38,511 nucleotides of DNA from Chitinophaga pinensis. GTDB taxonomy: Bacteria; Bacteroidota; Bacteroidia; NS11-12g; UBA9320. The first letter of the stretch is position 1; every line of letters begins with the position of its first letter. A program made the translations under genes and the position numbers. The DNA lies in assembly GCA_945889315.1 (NCBI GenBank), contig CAMDBP010000016.1, positions 1 to 38,511 on the forward strand, written 5' to 3'. Below the pieces are notes generated by a model. The model saw nothing but the letters and a program-made list of their open reading frames with translations. It searched no databases and was not told where the DNA came from. Positions 9,143 to 20,161 of the stretch are shown one piece after another.

Positions 9143-10020
9143 GCTTTAAGTAGTAATTTGAGCCAAGGCGTACTCCAATTGGTTTCATAAAATGGCTCAT
9201 CGAAACTGCCAAATGACAAATAATATTCTTTTACACTAGGGATCATGGAACCTTCAAAGTCAAGAATATAGTTCTGACTGTGAAATCTAGATATCACTTC
9301 ATTAATTCCGAAAGATAATGCATTTAGTCTTCTGCCTTCTTCATTAGGAGCCCCTAAAATATAGTGAAGTCTATTGTTGTAGTTTGCAAATAATAATGCT
9401 GCTACGGTCTTGTCATGATTTGAAACCATACAATTAAAAAACATTTCAGGCTTCGTGTTAACCAGCAAAATCAAATTGGCATAAGCCTGTTTATCTAGTT
9501 GTTTATTAAGATGTCCGTATGCCTTTTTGTAGAACTCCGCTGTATGTTTTACCATACTTTGATCCGCAATTAAACTTAGCGATGTAGGCTTCTGTATATT
9601 CTTTCGTAAACTTTTGGAGTATTTTTTTTGGTTTTTTTCTAGTGTAGTTATGGGAAGTATTAAATTAATGCGAGGGCTAGATAAATTACCAAATTCAATA
9701 TTGCTGTTAAAGTGAACATGAGCGAATTTTGATTTTATCATGTTCCATATTTGCTCGATTAGTTCAGGGGTAAGTACTGTTCCTATCCAGTTACATTTTT
9801 GGATGAATGGCGGCTGATATAGTTTTAAATATCCGGTCATTTTCATTCGTGGAAGAGGTATAGCTCCAGCATAATCGTCTAAAATTATCGCATCCCACAC
9901 GCAAAATGTATTTAGGTAATCATAATTGTGAAAAATTAATGAATCGTGGCTTGCCAGAACTAATGCATCCCACTTATGCTTATCCACATTTTTATTTTTG
10001 AGGTATGTAAGACCGTACAT
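9118..10020 (-). CDS. GNAT/FemAB-like acyltransferase family protein, hypothetical
   Basis: 300 aa ORF; acyltransferase-like core (FYKKAYGHLNKQ, AALLFANYNNRLHYILGAPNEEGRRLNALSFGINEVISRF, YILDFEGSMIPSVKEYYLSFG). Confidence 0.65.
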   Translation of the reverse strand: MYGLTYLKNKNVDKHKWDALVLASHDSLIFHNYDYLNTFCVWDAIILDDYAGAIPLPRMKMTGYLKLYQPPFIQKCNWIGTVLTPELIEQIWNMIKSKFAHVHFNSNIEFGNLSSPRINLILPITTLEKNQKKYSKSLRKNIQKPTSLSLIADQSMVKHTAEFYKKAYGHLNKQLDKQAYANLILLVNTKPEMFFNCMVSNHDKTVAALLFANYNNRLHYILGAPNEEGRRLNALSFGINEVISRFHSQNYILDFEGSMIPSVKEYYLSFGSFDEPFYETNWSTPWLKLLLKAYKRLKRS

Positions 10021-10148
10021 TAAGCTATAGCTTGATATTGATTCATGTTTTAGCGTGCTAAAGTAGGTTAATTAGAGAATATATAATGTGCGTTACTTTG
10101 ATTAAAATGACACTTAAAAAATATTATTCCTTTTTTTTCAAATTAGCT

Positions 10149-10179
10149 CTTGCAAACTTATAGATTAATACTACTTTTG
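10149..10179 (+). promoter_or_regulatory. Putative promoter of the str-S10-spc-alpha superoperon: CTTG (10149-10152), 19 nt, TACTTTTG (10172-10179)
   Basis: Near-consensus Bacteroidota -33/-7 pair with 19-nt spacer, 30 nt before the rpsL ATG. Confidence 0.65.
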
Positions 10180-10209
10180 CAGACCTTTTTAGAAATTGGA
10201 TAGAAACAT

Positions 10210-10593
10210 ATGCCTACAATACAACAACTAGTACGTAAGGGGAGAAAGGAACTCACCAAAAAAAGCAAGTCAAGAGCATTAGACTCTTGTCCTCAGAGAA
10301 GAGGTGTTTGCACAAGAGTTTATACAACTACTCCTAAGAAACCAAACTCAGCTATGAGAAAAGTAGCAAGGGTTAGACTTACCAATGGGAATGAAGTGAA
10401 TGCTTACATCCCGGGGGAAGGTCACAACCTACAAGAGCACAGTATCGTTCTAGTTAGAGGAGGTAGAGTGAAAGATCTTCCAGGTGTACGTTATCACATT
10501 GTGCGTGGCGCATTGGATACTGCAGGTGTCGAAGGAAGAACACAACGAAGAAGTAAATACGGAGCTAAACGTCCAAAAGCCGCTAAGAAATAA
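10210..10593 (+). CDS. rpsL: 30S ribosomal protein S12
   Basis: [52 protein letters not shown]. Confidence 0.99.
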   Translation: MPTIQQLVRKGRKELTKKSKSRALDSCPQRRGVCTRVYTTTPKKPNSAMRKVARVRLTNGNEVNAYIPGEGHNLQEHSIVLVRGGRVKDLPGVRYHIVRGALDTAGVEGRTQRRSKYGAKRPKAAKK

Positions 10594-11063
10594 TGAGAAA
10601 GTCGAGAGCTAAAAAAAGAGAAGTAAGTCCAGATCCTAGATTTAACGATCAGCTGGTTTCTAAGTTCATCAATAACATGATGTTACAAGGAAAAAAAGAA
10701 ACTGCTCGTAAAATATTTTACGAAGCAATTGATTTAGTTGATGCTAAAATCGAAGAGGAAGCAGGAATTGAAACTTGGAAAAAAGCGTTGAATAATGTTA
10801 TGCCGTCAGTAATGGTGAAAAGTCGCAGAGTTGGTGGTGCTACTTACCAAATACCGATGGAAATTAAACCAGATCTTAAAGTATCTTTAGGTATAAAATG
10901 GATGATAAATTTTGCTCGTAAAAGAAACGAGAAATCTATGGCCAATAAATTGGCCGGAGAAATAATTGCTGCTTCCAAAGGAGAGGGCGCATCCGTAAAA
11001 AGAAAAGAAGATACACACAAGATGGCAGATGCGAATAAAGCATTCTCTCACTTCAGAGTATAA
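10593..11063 (+). CDS. rpsG: 30S ribosomal protein S7
   Basis: [39 protein letters not shown]. Confidence 0.98.
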   Translation: MRKSRAKKREVSPDPRFNDQLVSKFINNMMLQGKKETARKIFYEAIDLVDAKIEEEAGIETWKKALNNVMPSVMVKSRRVGGATYQIPMEIKPDLKVSLGIKWMINFARKRNEKSMANKLAGEIIAASKGEGASVKRKEDTHKMADANKAFSHFRV

Positions 11064-11068
11064 GTAAG

Positions 11069-13174
11069 ATGGCTAAAAGAGATTTATTATACACAAGAAA
11101 TATAGGTATAGCTGCTCACATCGACGCAGGTAAAACTACTACCACTGAGCGTATTCTCTATTACGGTGGTGTAAGTCACAAAATAGGAGAAGTGCATGAT
11201 GGTGCTGCTACTATGGATTGGATGGAGCAAGAGCAAGAAAGAGGTATTACCATTACTTCTGCAGCTACAACTCTCAAGTGGAATTATAGAGAGCAAGAAT
11301 ATCATGTTAATATTATTGATACCCCAGGTCACGTTGACTTCACGGTTGAGGTTAATAGATCGTTAAGAGTATTAGATGGTCTTGTTTTCTTGTTTAGTGC
11401 AGTGGATGGTGTTGAACCACAATCTGAGACCAACTGGAGACTTGCCAATAATTACAACGTTCCTAGAATTGGATTTGTAAATAAAATGGACCGTCAGGGT
11501 GCAGACTTCTTAAAGGTTTGTAGCCAAGTTAAAGAGATGTTAGGAAGCCACGCTTTACCACTACAATTAAATATTGGTGCTGAAGATGGTTTTGTTGGTG
11601 TTGTTGATTTAATTAACTTCAGAGGTATAACTTGGAATGAAGAAGACCAAGGTATGACATTCCAAGAAATAGAAATTCCAGCAGATATCGTTGATGAAGC
11701 AAGACAATTGAGAGAAGAACTTCTTGAAGCTGTTGCAGAATTCGACGAAACACTTATGGAAAAGTATTTCGAAGATTCAGAATCATTAACAGAAAGAGAA
11801 ATATTAACCGCATTGAGATCTGCTACTATCGCTGGTAAAGTTGTACCAATGATGTGCGGTTCTGCGTTTAAAAATAAAGGTGTACAAGCGATGCTTGACA
11901 TGGTTATGGAAATTCTTCCATCTCCTATGGATGTTGAAGCAATTGAAGGCATCAATCCTAAGACGGAAGAGCCTACTTTTAGAAAACCAAGCGCGGATGA
12001 GCCATTCGCGGCTTTAGCGTTCAAAATTGCTACAGATCCTTTCGTGGGAAGACTTTGCTTTACTAGGGCATACAGTGGTGTGTTAGAGTCAGGTTCTTAT
12101 GTGTTAAACACAAGAACAGATAAGAAAGAGCGTATTTCGCGTATCTTTCAAATGCATGCTAACAAGCAAAACCAAATTGAGAGATTACAAGCAGGTGATA
12201 TTGCTGCTCTTATTGGGTTTAAAGATATTAGAACAGGAGATACGCTTTGTGCTGAAAATGCACCTATCGTATTAGAATCTATGGATTTCCCAGATCCAGT
12301 TATCGGTGTGGCTATTGAGCCTAAGACACAAGGTGACATGGATAGGTTGGGTATGGGTCTTGGTAAGCTTGCTGAGGAGGATCCTACATTTGTTGTAAAA
12401 ACGGATATAGAAACAGGTCAGACAGTAATTTCAGGTATGGGTGAGCTTCACTTAGAGATTATAGTTGACCGTCTAAGACGTGAATTTAAGGTAGAAGTAA
12501 ATCAAGGTGCTCCACAAGTTGCCTACAAAGAAACTATTACTAAGTCTGTCACGCACAGAGAAACATACAAAAAACAATCTGGTGGACGGGGTAAATTTGC
12601 TGATATTCAGGTGGAAATAGGCCCAGGTGATGAAGGTAAGGAAGGTCTAGAATTCGTAAACCAAATTGTTGGGGGTTCTATTCCTAGAGAGTTTATACCA
12701 GCAGTGGAAAAAGGTTTCAGAGAAGCTATGAAAAATGGTGCTCTTGCTGGATACGAAGTACAAAACCTAAAAGTGCGTTTATTTGACGGATCATTCCACG
12801 CAGTCGATTCAGACTCATTGTCTTTTGAAACTGCTGCTAAGTTTGCTTTTAGAGAGGCTTCTAAACTTGCGGGTCCTGTAATACTTGAGCCGATAATGAA
12901 GCTTGAAGTAATCACTCCAGAAGAAAATATGGGTGATGTTATAGGTGACCTTAACAGAAGAAGAGGTCAAATGCAAGGAATGAGTGAAAAAGGAGGAGCC
13001 CAAGTAGTTAAGGCATTGGTTCCGTTGTCTATGATGTTTGGATACGTTACGGATTTAAGAACTATTACCTCAGGTAGAGCAACTTCTACAATGGAATTTA
13101 ATAATTATGATATTGTTCCAGCAGGAATGTCTGCAGATATCATAGCTAAAGTAAAAGGAACACCTAAAGCATAA
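11069..13174 (+). CDS. fusA: Elongation factor G
   Basis: [50 protein letters not shown]; 701 aa. Confidence 0.99.
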   Translation: MAKRDLLYTRNIGIAAHIDAGKTTTTERILYYGGVSHKIGEVHDGAATMDWMEQEQERGITITSAATTLKWNYREQEYHVNIIDTPGHVDFTVEVNRSLRVLDGLVFLFSAVDGVEPQSETNWRLANNYNVPRIGFVNKMDRQGADFLKVCSQVKEMLGSHALPLQLNIGAEDGFVGVVDLINFRGITWNEEDQGMTFQEIEIPADIVDEARQLREELLEAVAEFDETLMEKYFEDSESLTEREILTALRSATIAGKVVPMMCGSAFKNKGVQAMLDMVMEILPSPMDVEAIEGINPKTEEPTFRKPSADEPFAALAFKIATDPFVGRLCFTRAYSGVLESGSYVLNTRTDKKERISRIFQMHANKQNQIERLQAGDIAALIGFKDIRTGDTLCAENAPIVLESMDFPDPVIGVAIEPKTQGDMDRLGMGLGKLAEEDPTFVVKTDIETGQTVISGMGELHLEIIVDRLRREFKVEVNQGAPQVAYKETITKSVTHRETYKKQSGGRGKFADIQVEIGPGDEGKEGLEFVNQIVGGSIPREFIPAVEKGFREAMKNGALAGYEVQNLKVRLFDGSFHAVDSDSLSFETAAKFAFREASKLAGPVILEPIMKLEVITPEENMGDVIGDLNRRRGQMQGMSEKGGAQVVKALVPLSMMFGYVTDLRTITSGRATSTMEFNNYDIVPAGMSADIIAKVKGTPKA

Positions 13175-13179
13175 TACAA

Positions 13180-13488
13180 ATGGTTAATCAAAAAATAAGA
13201 ATTAAGCTTAAGTCTTACGATCATAACTTGATCGATAAGTCGGCTGAGAAGATAGTAAAGTCTGTAAAGGCTACTGGTGCAATTGTTAGTGGTCCAATTC
13301 CATTGCCTACGCACAAGAAAATTTTCACAGTGCTAAAATCTCCTCACGTTAATAAGAAAGCTAGAGAACAATTTAAATTATGTTCTTATAAAAGATTAAT
13401 GGATATCTATAGCTCAAGTGCAAAAACTGTAGATGCACTTATGAAGTTAGAGTTGCCAAGTGGTGTAGACGTAGAAATAAAAGTTTAA
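13180..13488 (+). CDS. rpsJ: 30S ribosomal protein S10
   Basis: [33 protein letters not shown]. Confidence 0.98.
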   Translation: MVNQKIRIKLKSYDHNLIDKSAEKIVKSVKATGAIVSGPIPLPTHKKIFTVLKSPHVNKKAREQFKLCSYKRLMDIYSSSAKTVDALMKLELPSGVDVEIKV

Positions 13489-13492
13489 GAAC

Positions 13493-14110
13493 ATGTTAAG
13501 TGTTATAGGAAAAAAAGTGGGCATGACTGCCATCTTTACCGAAAATGGTAAAAAAGAAGCTTGTACTGTAGTATCGTGTGAACCTAATTTTATCACGCAG
13601 ATTAAGTCTGAAGGTAAAGAGGGTTACAGCTCGGTGCAGATTGCTTCCGTTGAAAAAAGAGAGAAGAGTTCGAATAAACCAGAAATGGGTCATTTCGCCA
13701 AAGCAAATACTACTCCTAAAAGAGTAGTACTAGAAGTGAGAGACTTTGATGGTGAAGCAGTAGTAGGAAGTTCTTACGGTGTGGAAGTCTTTGAAGAAGG
13801 AGAATTTGTTGACGTAGTGGGTACTACTAAAGGTAAAGGATTTCAAGGGGTTGTAAAACGTCATGGTTTTTCCGGTGTTGGTGAGGCTACTCATGGTCAG
13901 CACAACAGACTTAGAGCTCCAGGATCATTAGGTGCAGGTTCTACTCCATCTCGCGTGTTCAAAGGGACTCGTATGGCCGGACAGACTGGTAATGTGAGAG
14001 TTAAGATTCAAAATTTAAAAGTGCTTAAAGTGGATACCGAAAATAATTTAGTTGTTATTGGCGGCGCTCTTCCTGGTCATAAAGGTTCTTACGTAGTTAT
14101 AGAGAAGTAA
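13493..14110 (+). CDS. rplC: 50S ribosomal protein L3
   Basis: MLSVIGKKVGMTAIF; GFQGVVKRHGFSG..THGQHNRLRAPGS. Confidence 0.98.
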   Translation: MLSVIGKKVGMTAIFTENGKKEACTVVSCEPNFITQIKSEGKEGYSSVQIASVEKREKSSNKPEMGHFAKANTTPKRVVLEVRDFDGEAVVGSSYGVEVFEEGEFVDVVGTTKGKGFQGVVKRHGFSGVGEATHGQHNRLRAPGSLGAGSTPSRVFKGTRMAGQTGNVRVKIQNLKVLKVDTENNLVVIGGALPGHKGSYVVIEK

Positions 14111-14111
14111 A

Positions 14112-14738
14112 ATGAAAGTAAAGGTAATAAATACATCTGGTGCCGAGACTGGCAAAGAAGTAACGCTTCCACAAGATATATTTGGTGTTGAGCCAAATGA
14201 TCACGCTATATATCTAGATGTAAAGCAATATTTAGCGAATCAAAGACAGGGTACGCACTCATCAACTGAAAAAGGAGATGTAAAAGGGTCTACTCGTAAA
14301 ATTAAGAAACAAAAGGGTACAGGTACTGCTAGAGCTGGTAGTATTAAATCTGGTGTTTTTGTTGGTGGTGGTCGCATGCACGGACCAAGACCAAGAGACT
14401 ATAGCTTTAAATTAAATAAAAAGTTGAAGCTTGTTGCACGAGCCTCTGCTCTTTCATATAAAGCTAAGGATAATGAGATTTTAGTACTTGATGCTATCGA
14501 TATGGCAGCAGCAAAGACTAAAGGATATACAGAGTTCCTTACAAATCTTAAATTAAATGATAAAAAGACTTTACTATTACTCCCAGAGTATAATAGCAAT
14601 GTTTACTTATCAGCACGAAATATTCCTAATGCTGTTGTTATGAAGGCTGACGATGTTAACACATATAACATTTTACACGCCAACAAGATAATTATGGTAG
14701 AAGGATCAATTGATAAATTAATAGCGACATTTAATTAA
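14112..14738 (+). CDS. rplD: 50S ribosomal protein L4
   Basis: KQKGTGTARAGSIKSGVFVGGGRMHGPRPRDYSFKLNKK. Confidence 0.98.
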   Translation: MKVKVINTSGAETGKEVTLPQDIFGVEPNDHAIYLDVKQYLANQRQGTHSSTEKGDVKGSTRKIKKQKGTGTARAGSIKSGVFVGGGRMHGPRPRDYSFKLNKKLKLVARASALSYKAKDNEILVLDAIDMAAAKTKGYTEFLTNLKLNDKKTLLLLPEYNSNVYLSARNIPNAVVMKADDVNTYNILHANKIIMVEGSIDKLIATFN

Positions 14739-14739
14739 A

Positions 14740-15030
14740 ATGGCAGTACTAGTAAAACCATTGATAACCGAGAAAATGTCTTTGTTAGCAGAAAGCAAAG
14801 GACATTATGGATTTAGAGTAGCGCTTACGGCTACAAAACCTGAGATAAAATCGGAGATAGAAAAAATGTACAACGTTGAAGTAACTAATATTAGAACTTT
14901 AGTTGTAGCAGGTAAAAGAAAAACAAGATTCACTAAATCAGGTGTTTCTAATGGTAAAACATCTAACTATAAAAAAGCTATTGTTAGCTTGGCTGATGGT
15001 CAGAGTATAGATTTTTACGAAAATATTTAA
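14740..15030 (+). CDS. rplW: 50S ribosomal protein L23
   Basis: LVKPLITEKMSLLAES..YGFRV; VTNIRTLVVAGKRK. Confidence 0.97.
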   Translation: MAVLVKPLITEKMSLLAESKGHYGFRVALTATKPEIKSEIEKMYNVEVTNIRTLVVAGKRKTRFTKSGVSNGKTSNYKKAIVSLADGQSIDFYENI

Positions 15031-15038
15031 ACTGAGAA

Positions 15039-15860
15039 ATGGGAATTAAGAGAATAAATCCAGTTACTCCTGGACAGCGTTTCAAATTAGCTGTTACTTT
15101 TGAGGCAATAACGGCAAGTAAGCCAGAGAAAAGTTTACTGGCTCCGCTTAAAAAATCGGGTGGTAGAAATGATACTGGTAAAATGACGATGAGAAATCGT
15201 GGTGGTGGACACAAGAGACGTTACCGTATTATCGATTTTAAAAGAAATAGATACGAAACTGCTGAAGTTTTAACCATTGAGTATGATCCAAATAGAACAG
15301 CATTCATTTCTTTGGTTCAATATGCCGATGGTGAAAAAAGATATATCATTGCACCGAAAGGTTTACAAGTAGGGCAAATGATTTCGAGTGGTACGGGTTC
15401 TACTCCGGATACAGGAAATGCATTATTTCTAAAAGATATCCCATTGGGTACAACAATACATAATATCGAAATGCAACCAGGAAAAGGTGCTGAGATATGC
15501 AGAAGTGCTGGTACTAGCGCTACATTAGTAGCTAGAGATGGTAAGTATGCGGTTATTAAATTACCTTCAGGTGAAAGTAGAATGATACTTATAACTTGCT
15601 TAGCAACAATTGGTGAGGTTTCGAATGGAGATCATCAGTTAGAGGTGTCGGGTAAGGCAGGAAGAAGCAGATGGTTAGGTAGAAGACCTAGAACACGTCC
15701 TGCTGCGATGAACCCAGTAGATCACCCTCAAGGTGGTGGCGAGGGTCGTTCGAAAGGTGGACAGGCCAGAAGTAGAAAGGGTATTATGTCTAAAGGTTTA
15801 AAAACAAGAAGTAAAAAGAAATCATCTTCTAGATTAATTTTAGAGAAGAAAAAGAAATAA
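15039..15860 (+). CDS. rplB: 50S ribosomal protein L2
   Basis: [48 protein letters not shown]. Confidence 0.99.
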   Translation: MGIKRINPVTPGQRFKLAVTFEAITASKPEKSLLAPLKKSGGRNDTGKMTMRNRGGGHKRRYRIIDFKRNRYETAEVLTIEYDPNRTAFISLVQYADGEKRYIIAPKGLQVGQMISSGTGSTPDTGNALFLKDIPLGTTIHNIEMQPGKGAEICRSAGTSATLVARDGKYAVIKLPSGESRMILITCLATIGEVSNGDHQLEVSGKAGRSRWLGRRPRTRPAAMNPVDHPQGGGEGRSKGGQARSRKGIMSKGLKTRSKKKSSSRLILEKKKK

Positions 15861-15863
15861 GAT

Positions 15864-16127
15864 ATGGCTAGATCATTAAAAAAAGGACCATTTGTTCACT
15901 TCAAGCTTCAGAGAAAAGTGGATGTAATGAATGAAGGCGATAAGAAAACGGTAATCAAAACATGGAGCCGGGGATCACTTATCACACCAGATTTTGTAGG
16001 TCATACATTTGCCGTTCACAATGGTAATAAGTTTATCCCAGTGTATGTTACAGAAAATATGGTAGGTCATAAATTAGGAGAGTTTGCACCGACCAGAACA
16101 TTTAAAGGTCATACAGCTAAGAAATAA
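15864..16127 (+). CDS. rpsS: 30S ribosomal protein S19
   Basis: [33 protein letters not shown]. Confidence 0.98.
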   Translation: MARSLKKGPFVHFKLQRKVDVMNEGDKKTVIKTWSRGSLITPDFVGHTFAVHNGNKFIPVYVTENMVGHKLGEFAPTRTFKGHTAKK

Positions 16128-16129
16128 AG

Positions 16130-16510
16130 ATGGAAGCAATAGCGAAGTTAAATAATTGCCCTATGTCTCCTCGTAAGATGAGATTAGTAGTGGACCAAAT
16201 TAGAGGTCAGAGAGTTGAAGTGGCTCTTAATGTATTGAAGTACAGTCAAAAAAGAATATATGCTGAAAAAGTAGAAAAGTTACTTAAATCAGCTATAGCA
16301 AACTGGCAAGAGGTTAACGATCTACGTGTGGATGAAGAAACAGGTTTGATCGTGAAAGAAGTTTTTGTAGATGGGGGAAGAATGCTGAAAAGAGTTCAAC
16401 CTGCTCCACAAGGAAGAGCACACCGTGTACGTAAGAGATCTAATCACATCACGCTTAAAGTGGATATTGTGGCTAGTAACGTTGAATCAGAAGAACCAAA
16501 GTCAGAATAA
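16130..16510 (+). CDS. rplV: 50S ribosomal protein L22
   Basis: PMSPRKMRLVVDQIRG; RVQPAPQGRAHRVRKRSNHITL. Confidence 0.97.
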   Translation: MEAIAKLNNCPMSPRKMRLVVDQIRGQRVEVALNVLKYSQKRIYAEKVEKLLKSAIANWQEVNDLRVDEETGLIVKEVFVDGGRMLKRVQPAPQGRAHRVRKRSNHITLKVDIVASNVESEEPKSE

Positions 16511-16516
16511 TATAGA

Positions 16517-17293
16517 ATGGGACAAAAAGTAAATCCGATAGGGCTTAGATTAGGTATCGTTAGAGGTTGGGAAAGCAACTGGTACGGAGGTAAAGAGTTT
16601 GGAGAAAAACTGGCGGAAGACAATAAAATACGTAAGTATTTGAATGCTAGAATGCCAAGAGCGGGTATCTCTAAGATCCTTATCGAACGTATGTTGAAGA
16701 GAGTTATCATCACAGTACATACATCTAGACCAGGTATAGTAATTGGTAAGGGCGGTTCTGAGGTTGATAAGCTTAAAGAAGAAATAAAGAAACTTACTAA
16801 AAAGGATGTTCAGATAAACATTTTTGAAGTAAAGAGACCAGAGATGGACGCTATGTTAGTGGGTCAGTCGATTGCTCAGCAAATAGAAGGTAGGGTTAAT
16901 TTCAAAAGAGCTATAAAGATGGCTATTGGGTCTACCATGAGAATGGGAGCTCAAGGAATCAAAGTTATGGTGTCTGGCAGATTAAACGGTGCTGAGATGG
17001 CTCGTACGCAGCAGTTTAAGGAAGGAAGAATTCCATTACATACGTTCAGAGCAGACATCGATTACGCATTATCTGAAGCGCTTACAGTTTATGGAAAAAT
17101 AGGCGTAAAAGTATGGATCTTTAAAGAGGAAGTTTTTGGTAAAAGAGATCTATCTGTAAACATGGGTATGGGTGAACCGAAACAACGTGAAGCGAGAAGA
17201 CCAGGTGGTAGAGACGATAGAAGACCAGGTGGTAGAGACGATAGAAGAGATAGAGGAAATAAGGACGGAAGAAGAACACCAAACAATAAATAA
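16517..17293 (+). CDS. rpsC: 30S ribosomal protein S3 with repetitive Arg/Gly/Asp-rich C-terminal extension
   Basis: [30 protein letters not shown] motif [14 protein letters not shown]; tail [32 protein letters not shown]. Confidence 0.98.
   Translation: MGQKVNPIGLRLGIVRGWESNWYGGKEFGEKLAEDNKIRKYLNARMPRAGISKILIERMLKRVIITVHTSRPGIVIGKGGSEVDKLKEEIKKLTKKDVQINIFEVKRPEMDAMLVGQSIAQQIEGRVNFKRAIKMAIGSTMRMGAQGIKVMVSGRLNGAEMARTQQFKEGRIPLHTFRADIDYALSEALTVYGKIGVKVWIFKEEVFGKRDLSVNMGMGEPKQREARRPGGRDDRRPGGRDDRRDRGNKDGRRTPNNK
17195..17242 (+). repeat. Perfect 24-nt direct tandem repeat (AGAAGACCAGGTGGTAGAGACGAT x2) inside rpsC
   Basis: Units at 17195-17218 and 17219-17242 are identical; encodes RRPGGRDD twice. 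Confidence 0.95.
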
Positions 17294-17298
17294 GAGTT

Positions 17299-17718
17299 AT
17301 GTTATCTCCAAAGAGAATTAAATATAGAAAACGTCAGAAAGGTAGAGTAAAAGGCCTTGCAGGTAGAGGACATCGTATTGAATTTGGTGATTTCGGATTG
17401 AAATCATTAGAGCCATCTTGGATTACTTCTAGACAGATAGAAGCAGCAAGGATTGCACTTAACCGTTATATGAAAAGAGAAGGTAAAGTGTGGATTCGCA
17501 TATTTCCAGATAAACCAATTACAAAGAAACCAGCAGAGGTAAGGATGGGTAAGGGTAAAGGGTCACCAGAATATTGGGTAGCTTGTATCAAACCAGGAAC
17601 TATTATTTTTGAAGTTGACGGAGTAGGTGAAAATGTAGCTAAAGAAGCGATGAGACTTGCGGGTCAAAAGCTGCCTGTAGTTACCAAGTTTGTAGTAAGA
17701 CCAGATTATAGTGCTTAA
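17299..17718 (+). CDS. rplP: 50S ribosomal protein L16
   Basis: [34 protein letters not shown]. Confidence 0.98.
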   Translation: MLSPKRIKYRKRQKGRVKGLAGRGHRIEFGDFGLKSLEPSWITSRQIEAARIALNRYMKREGKVWIRIFPDKPITKKPAEVRMGKGKGSPEYWVACIKPGTIIFEVDGVGENVAKEAMRLAGQKLPVVTKFVVRPDYSA

Positions 17719-17722
17719 TTTT

Positions 17723-17926
17723 ATGCAGTATCAAGATATAAAAAAAATGACTGAGAAGGAGCTTCACCTTAACCTTAAGGATGAAAGAGCTCAACTTCAG
17801 AAAATGAAGTTTAGTCACGCCGTTTCACCAATCGAAAACCCTCACAAGATTAGAGTAGTTAGAAAAACTATCGCGAAGTATCTTACAGAGATTAATAGTC
17901 GTAGACACCAAAATACAGTAGCTTAA
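17723..17926 (+). CDS. rpmC: 50S ribosomal protein L29
   Basis: MQYQDIKKMTEKELHLNLKDERAQLQKMKFSHAVSPIENPHKIRVVRKTIAKYLTEIN; the ORF track GTG start at 17711 overlaps rplP and is less likely than the ATG at 17723. Confidence 0.93.
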   Translation: MQYQDIKKMTEKELHLNLKDERAQLQKMKFSHAVSPIENPHKIRVVRKTIAKYLTEINSRRHQNTVA

Positions 17927-17929
17927 GAG

Positions 17930-18184
17930 ATGGAAAGAAATAGCAGAAAAGAAATAATAGGTGTGGTTAAAAGCAACAAGATGGAAAAAACCATCACCGT
18001 TGCCGTTGAGACTAAAATGAAGCACCCAAAGTATAAAAAGTTCGTAAAGTCAACTGCAAAGTTTAAGGCTCACGATGAAAAAAACGAGTGTAATGAAAAT
18101 GACGTCGTTAGAATCATGGAGACTAGACCTTTGAGTAAGGACAAACGTTGGAGATTGGTTGAAATTATAGAAAGAGCGAAATAA
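17930..18184 (+). CDS. rpsQ: 30S ribosomal protein S17
   Basis: [47 protein letters not shown]. Confidence 0.98.
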   Translation: MERNSRKEIIGVVKSNKMEKTITVAVETKMKHPKYKKFVKSTAKFKAHDEKNECNENDVVRIMETRPLSKDKRWRLVEIIERAK

Positions 18185-18185
18185 G

Positions 18186-18554
18186 ATGATACAACAAGAG
18201 TCAAGATTAAGAGTAGCAGATAACAGTGGAGCTAAAGAAGTACTTTGTATTAGAGTGCTTGGCGGCACCAAAAGAAGATATGCTTCTGTGGGGGATAAAA
18301 TAGTAGTAACTGTAAAGTCTGCTATTCCATCAGGAAATATGAAAAAAGGTACAGTTTCAAAAGCTGTCGTAGTTAGAACTAGAAAAGAATTTAGACGTGC
18401 AGATGGCTCGTACATAAGGTTTGATGATAATTCATGTGTGCTTTTAAACGCCGCAGATGAGCCACGTGCTACACGTATTTTTGGCCCGGTGGCTAGAGAG
18501 CTTCGTGATCGAAAGTTTATGAAAATAGTATCTTTAGCACCAGAAGTATTATAA
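18186..18554 (+). CDS. rplN: 50S ribosomal protein L14
   Basis: [53 protein letters not shown]. Confidence 0.99.
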   Translation: MIQQESRLRVADNSGAKEVLCIRVLGGTKRRYASVGDKIVVTVKSAIPSGNMKKGTVSKAVVVRTRKEFRRADGSYIRFDDNSCVLLNAADEPRATRIFGPVARELRDRKFMKIVSLAPEVL

Positions 18555-18557
18555 GTT

Positions 18558-18896
18558 ATGAAACGTAAATTTAACAAAATACCTAAATTACACGTACGTA
18601 AAGGTGACACTGTGAAGGTTTTATCAGGTGATGATAAAAATAAGACAGGTGAAATTAAAGTAATTAACCTTCAAGAAGGTACTGCAATAGTTGATGGTGT
18701 AAATATGGTTACCAAGCATAGGAAACCAGATGCCGAAAATCCAAATGGTTCAATTGTGAAATTAGAAGCCGCTATTCGTGTTAGTAAATTACAATTGGTA
18801 GTAGGAGGAAAAACAACGCGTGTTGGCAAGAAGAGAAATGAAGAGGGAAAGCTTCAACGATATTCAAAAAAGACAGGGGATTTTATAAAAAATTAG
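18558..18896 (+). CDS. rplX: 50S ribosomal protein L24
   Basis: [37 protein letters not shown]. Confidence 0.97.
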   Translation: MKRKFNKIPKLHVRKGDTVKVLSGDDKNKTGEIKVINLQEGTAIVDGVNMVTKHRKPDAENPNGSIVKLEAAIRVSKLQLVVGGKTTRVGKKRNEEGKLQRYSKKTGDFIKN

Positions 18897-18897
18897 A

Positions 18898-19443
18898 ATG
18901 AAACCAAGATTAAGAGAAAAATTCGAAAGCGAATTAGTAGCAAAGCTCAAAGAGAAGCATAGCTACAAAAACGTAATGCAAATACCAAGACTCACTAAGA
19001 TTTGTTTAAATCAAGGTATAGGCGCCGGTGTTGCAGATAAGAAATTGGTGGATAACGCGGTAGATGAAATGTCAATTATAGCTGGTCAAAAAGCTGTACC
19101 TACAATGTCTAAAAAAGCAATCTCTAATTTCAAACTTAGAGAAGAGATGGCCATAGGATGTAGAGTAACCTTACGAGGAGATCGCATGTATGAGTTTTTG
19201 GATAGATTTGTTTCTATTTCCCTTCCACGTGTAAGAGATTTTAGGGGTATTAGCGACAAAGGTTTTGATGGAAGAGGTAATTACTCATTAGGTGTTACTG
19301 AGCAAATAATCTTTCCTGAGATTGATATAGACAAAGTATCAAAATTGAATGGTATGGATATCACTTTCGTTACAACAGCGAAAACAGATGTTGAGTGCCA
19401 TAGTTTATTAACAGAATTAGGATTACCATTCACAAAGAATTAA
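18898..19443 (+). CDS. rplE: 50S ribosomal protein L5
   Basis: [44 protein letters not shown]. Confidence 0.98.
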   Translation: MKPRLREKFESELVAKLKEKHSYKNVMQIPRLTKICLNQGIGAGVADKKLVDNAVDEMSIIAGQKAVPTMSKKAISNFKLREEMAIGCRVTLRGDRMYEFLDRFVSISLPRVRDFRGISDKGFDGRGNYSLGVTEQIIFPEIDIDKVSKLNGMDITFVTTAKTDVECHSLLTELGLPFTKN

Positions 19444-19449
19444 GATAAA

Positions 19450-19719
19450 ATGGCAAAAGAATCAATGAAAGCGAGACAGCGTAAACGTGAGCATGCGGTA
19501 GCAACCTATGCTGATAAAAGAGCTGCGCTTAAAGAAGCTGGAGATTACGAAGGATTACAAAAATTACCTCGAAATGCATCTCCTACTAGATTGAGAAATA
19601 GATGTTCTGCAACCGGCAGACCCAGAGGATATATGAGAGACTTTGGAATATCAAGGAACGTATTTAGAGAAATGGCTTCTAAGGGCCTAATCCCAGGTGT
19701 AACAAAAGCAAGTTGGTAA
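19450..19719 (+). CDS. rpsN: 30S ribosomal protein S14 (zinc-independent, long form)
   Basis: [52 protein letters not shown]; 89 aa, no CxxC pairs. Confidence 0.98.
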   Translation: MAKESMKARQRKREHAVATYADKRAALKEAGDYEGLQKLPRNASPTRLRNRCSATGRPRGYMRDFGISRNVFREMASKGLIPGVTKASW

Positions 19720-19726
19720 TAAAGAG

Positions 19727-20134
19727 ATGAGTAAAATTACAGATCCAATAGCAGATTATCTTACAAGATTAAGAAACGGTATAAAAGCTAATCATAGAAT
19801 AGTTGATGTTCCTGCTTCCAATCTTAAAAAAGCGATAACTGAAGTACTTTTTGACAAAGGATATATCTTAAACTATAAGTTTGACGACGCGTCTGGTCCT
19901 CAAGGTACTATAAAAATAGCATTAAAGTATCACCCAACAACAAAACTTTCTGCAATAAAAGAGTTGAAGAGAGTAAGCAAGCCAGGGTTGAGACAATATA
20001 GAAGTGCAGAAGAACTTCCAAGAGTATTAAATGGTCTTGGTATCGCAATTGTTTCTACTTCAAATGGTGTTATGACAGACAAAGAAGCAAGAGTGCAAAA
20101 CGTAGGTGGTGAAGTATTATGCTTCGTGTCCTAA
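19727..20134 (+). CDS. rpsH: 30S ribosomal protein S8
   Basis: [24 protein letters not shown]-like [30 protein letters not shown]. Confidence 0.98.
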   Translation: MSKITDPIADYLTRLRNGIKANHRIVDVPASNLKKAITEVLFDKGYILNYKFDDASGPQGTIKIALKYHPTTKLSAIKELKRVSKPGLRQYRSAEELPRVLNGLGIAIVSTSNGVMTDKEARVQNVGGEVLCFVS

Positions 20135-20161
20135 AGTAAAGTATAAATAGAAAGAAGAAAG

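Noticed and set aside
10153-10183. Possible minus-strand promoter (TAAGTTTG) overlapping the rpsL promoter, for the GNAT-like gene
   Set aside because: The -33 match is poor (TCTG) and the implied leader is over 120 nt; could be chance in AT-rich DNA.
10210-10593. Possible streptomycin-resistance substitutions in S12
   Set aside because: Both classical lysines are present ([19 protein letters not shown]), i.e. wild-type.
11494-12024. 176-aa minus-strand ORF inside fusA
   Set aside because: Antisense to a fully conserved EF-G frame; low-complexity Ser-rich translation typical of an antisense shadow ORF.
17195-17242. 24-nt repeats as a CRISPR-like or mobile repeat
   Set aside because: Contiguous, in frame, encodes the S3 tail; no spacers.
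17711-17722. GTG start for rpmC overlapping rplP
   Set aside because: The ATG at 17723 gives the expected L29 N-terminus.
18050-18610. 186-aa minus-strand ORF across rpsQ/rplN
   Set aside because: Antisense to two well-identified ribosomal genes; no recognisable domain.
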